Shown one piece after another: positions 60,865 to 64,000 of a stretch of DNA of 64,000 nucleotides. The stretch comes from Siphlonurus alternatus (taxonomy: Eukaryota; Arthropoda; Insecta; Ephemeroptera; Siphlonuridae): positions 14,319,707 to 14,383,706 of the forward strand of contig OX463787.1 of assembly GCA_949825025.1 (NCBI GenBank), written 5' to 3'. Both the position numbers and the translations under genes were made by a program. The notes beneath the pieces are model-generated. The model did not search any database, was not told the DNA's origin, and saw only the letters and a list, made by a program, of their open reading frames with translations. Positions within the stretch are counted from its first letter, which is position 1, and each line of letters starts with the position of its first letter.

Positions 60865-61297
60865 CAATGAATAACCTTCACGACATTTTTTTTTTACTGC
60901 ATGGACCTCATGTTATGAAATCAAATTATTTATTAATTCCAATTCTCCTACAATCAAAATGTCATAATATGCAATATTATTTATTTAGGTTTATAGGGCA
61001 AGTCAAAGTGCACACACACACGAAAAAAAGTTTCAGAATTCAAACTTATTTTTAATATTTTGTGAGTTTTTTTTTTTAAAAAACACCGTTAAAATCGTTC
61101 TGTAAAACGCTGTGACGTCATAGTCATGCAAATATTTAACAAGCAAGCAAAGGGAAAGACATTACATGACTATGACGTCACAGCGTCTTTCTCTTTGGTT
61201 GTTTGAGGGTTAAAAAAATCTGTAAAAAATTGATAATACATAACTCGAGGTCCTCTATCCAAATTTACAATAAAAAATTTACTGAAGGTTGTCCATT
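60865..61297. mobile_element. MITE family B, copy 5
   Basis: Left AATGAATAACCTTCACGAC and right ACTGAAGGTTGTCCATT; inner arms GCTGTGACGTCATAGTCATG and inverse, TGACGTCA at 61113-61120 and 61173-61180, with ATGCAAAT between. The left arm is expanded by about 100 bp relative to the copy at 9051. Confidence 0.65.
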
Positions 61298-62923
61298 GTG
61301 ATAATTAAGAATAAGTTTTTTGTTTATAAATAAATATAATTTAAATGTATATAGTCGCAGACAAAATTAGAGGGAAAAGCGTGTTACATATATGTAATAC
61401 CATGTTTATGTATTGCACCATGATTTGCTGTGTTCCATGTATTCTAAATTTGTATATACCGATAGTTCATCTTTATACTTGCTTCATTAATAAATCATTC
61501 ATTTACAGAAATATATAAATTATAAATACATAAATATGTTAATATATTTATTAATAATTTTACAAAGTTATAGAAATTTATGATGAGTAAATAAATTGAA
61601 AAAAATATATTATATATATTATATAAAAACGAATATGCAATAAAAAATAGACAGTGGAAAAAATGGACAACAAAAATTATTTAATAATGTTCTACATCAA
61701 TAATTTAAATTTTAATAATTCTACTAAAATACTACTGATTCAAAAATTTAAAATTGTAAATTGTTTGTGTTTGAGCTCTATTAGTCTGTTTCAATGTTCT
61801 GAAATTAATTTTTTTAAAAAATCCCAAAATTTATCAGGGCAGTCCTGCTCTAAAAAAAATAGTAACACACGCTTTTTAATTTCTTTTTAAGGAAAAATTT
61901 GAAATTGATTCAATTTCCATTCATTCACCATATAACATTTTTAATCTATATAACTTAACGATAATATGCATTTGTTTCATTATAACTTCAATGATAATAA
62001 CCTTAGTAACATAATTTCACATTGACCGTCCAATATAATTTTGTATCTTATCTTTAAATGACCGACATGCGAACAGCTGATGTCTATATGGCCTTGCCAT
62101 CACGCGATATACTGTATGTTGTCATGACAACAAGGTTGTTATTGTCCATTAAAATATATTAAAATAGCTCTTATGTACTTGATATGATATCACGTAGAGA
62201 GCATGGTGATCTCTGATCTGATCACGTTCACATTTTTTTGATCATGCATCAATTAATGATCAGAAAATTAATTAAACTAAAATCCATGCATGAGTTAAAT
62301 TAATGAAAGTTATTAGAATATATAGTATACACTATACTATGGTATATGTAGTACAATATTTCATTAAATATAGATGAATGAACTTTTTACTTCAGCAAAT
62401 AAATATAATTTTAATTGGAATTTCACTATATTAATTTCCGCTTCAAAACACACAATATTAAAAATTGCTCATTTTAAAATAATTAGTATATTCACATAAA
62501 AATGAAAATTTCCTCTCAATCATGCACATAACCCAAATTACTTTCTGTTATTTTTTTTATTTTTTTATTATTTTTGAGAGAGGACTTCACGTACACTCCA
62601 TTCCATTAAAAATTTCCTATCCAGCCATCGGATATTTTTTATTTGAATATGTACTGTACACCCCTGGACAGCACGAACATTACTCCTGCTATGTTTGTGA
62701 ATATTTTTATGCAGTCTATAGATTTGTAGTGAACTTAAATATATTTTTATGGTACGTTTTTTTCTTCTCTTTTATTGCACAGCAATATTTAAGTTGCATA
62801 GAGATCTCTTTTATCTTTAGTTAATCATGCAGGAGTAAATTAAAGCTGCCTCAAGGTGTATAATATAAATTATAATATATGAAATTGATCAAATATTGAA
62901 TCGTAAATTTTAAATAGAAAAAT

Positions 62924-63086
62924 TAATGGGTGCGATTCACGAAGCAGTTAGTCAGGTTTCTAACCACGTTCAACTTAACCACGTTTAACTATAGACGGTT
63001 TAACATGTAAAACAGGTATAGTTAAACGTGGTTAAGTTAAACGTGGTTAGAAACCTGTCTAACTTCTTCGTGAATCGCACCCATTA
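62924..63086. mobile_element. Near-perfect palindrome (AATGGGTGCGATTCACGAAG ends)
   Basis: AATGGGTGCGATTCACGAAG at the left is inverted as CTTCGTGAATCGCACCCATT (one change), and the inner arms AACCACGTTTAACTATA match too. Only about 20 bp form the loop. A shared core (AACGTGGTTAA) also appears at 46821. Confidence 0.75.
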
Positions 63087-64000
63087 TTATTAAAAAGGTA
63101 ATTTAATTTCTATTACATGCTAAAACTAAAAACATACCTTATCACAAATGATAAATGACATTAAAGCAATAAAATTGGTACACAATCACACAAACTTACT
63201 ACGTATTAGAAGTTATAATAAAACTATATAGTTGACACATAAAGATGTAATATCAACTGAACTAGCTTCTTCTAGGATCGTACGATATTTATTGTAAAAA
63301 GTGGAAGCCTTCATCCGTATGCTTGCGGTTTTGATTAAAAAATTTTATCATCAGCATATATATAAAGAGTTAACAATACAAATGATCTATCTTGCAACAA
63401 GGTTCATTTTATAATCCATTTTATAGTCTTTAACAACTTTATGATAAATTGCAATTGCATTAATTTTATATGAAATGATGTTGTTTTTATTTTTCAACAG
63501 TAAAGAACATTATATCTAATAATAAGATACAATTTTAGACCATATTGACAAATAGAAAAACAACTTGCATAATATTTTTCATTGACGTATGTGCTCAATG
63601 AATGCTTATTTTTATTTACTTCTATAAATGTTATATGCATGATTAAATTTTAATAGTTGATATTTTATCATCACATAATTTCATAACATTTCATAGCTAT
63701 ATTTACATACTTACAATATTTTTTTTTTAATTTTTATTTAAAATAAATTCAATTCGCAATACCCATGGCTCTCGAAGAAGCAAATTGTATGTATTTGGTC
63801 TATATATCTTGGTTTTTGACACATCAAAATGAATTTTTCGATTATTTACTGTAATACTTTGAAGGAGAAATCCCCCCCCTCTTTGTTCCACCTTTTTTAC
63901 CTCGTTCAGATATCTGCGTACATGCAGCGAAACATTATTTATGTTCGTAAATGCACAATCAGAAATACTGTAATCGATTATTTATGATGAACCTTTTGTT

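Larger units (their letters stand above)
51725..64000. other. Gene-poor right arm upstream of ACC
   Basis: No convincing coding exon. Contents are the listed elements plus homopolymer and AT-rich runs, a perfect GTACCCATATGGGTAC palindrome near 53056, a small hairpin (CACCCAATCGACCTTAT / ATAAGGTCGATTAGGTG) at 52448-52503, and a run of TGCA near 58643. Two stretches (about 52330-52440 and 54540-54650) share diverged wording (CACCTATTGATGGTGAGTTC / TACCTATTAATGACGAGCTT) and may be an old repeat. A GC-richer patch at 54120-54260 with CACGTG and ATGGCGGC could be a distal promoter or exon, but nothing confirms it. I see nothing specific in 55115-56100, 61300-62920 or 63090-64000. Confidence 0.5.

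Noticed and set aside
62522..62824. 100-codon plus-strand frame
   Set aside because: AT-rich, Phe/Tyr-heavy composition with no recognisable domain and no promoter or splice context; consistent with chance.
1..64000. Endogenous virus, toxin or bacterial-type operon
   Set aside because: No recognisable viral, toxin or prokaryotic gene order; the only retroelement protein traces are the LINE fragments.

Overview
The window is a piece of an animal nuclear genome, most likely an arthropod. It is AT-rich, with long introns and GC-richer exons bounded by GT..AG splice sites, and it holds many hairpin-shaped DNA-transposon remnants. The arthropod call rests on the acetyl-CoA carboxylase: its central region lacks a loop of about 14 residues that vertebrate enzymes carry, as I recall insect enzymes also do, and its overall wording is insect-like. 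I cannot name the species.

Two complete protein-coding genes lie on the minus strand, transcribed right to left. (1) 146-15063 encodes a BTB/POZ protein of the BTBD7 family in 15 coding exons (894 residues). Its N-terminus keeps a myristoylation-type MGxxxS start. It has two BTB domains, a BACK-like region and a conserved tail. A non-coding first exon lies near 15.6 kb. (2) 23623-51590 encodes a cytosolic-type acetyl-CoA carboxylase in 34 coding exons (2275 residues): biotin carboxylase, biotin carrier (EVMKM), central region and carboxyltransferase. All exon junctions of both genes are phase-consistent in my hand assembly.

Between the genes (15.6-23.5 kb) is a GC-richer promoter region with a possible small divergent plus-strand transcript (about 15.86-16.42 kb) and a CTCF-like site. 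The rest is repeat-rich intergenic DNA. Right of 51.7 kb I find no convincing gene. That arm holds nested and palindromic transposon remnants and low-complexity sequence.

The most distinctive layer is the transposon debris. There are at least ten families of long-inverted-repeat MITEs: TTAA-flanked piggyBac-type, TA-flanked mariner-type, hAT-type with a near-perfect 8-bp target duplication, and unclassified families. Several are multi-copy here, and one copy is nested inside another family. Several families independently carry perfect CRE palindromes (TGACGTCA), so 21 such sites occur in 64 kb. Several elements stop within about 35 bp of a splice donor.

I did not find an unknown enzymatic system. 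The best leads are the CRE-bearing MITE families, the A/B chimeric element, the first exon that completes an AMPK-type site on the carboxylase, and the unassigned divergent transcript.
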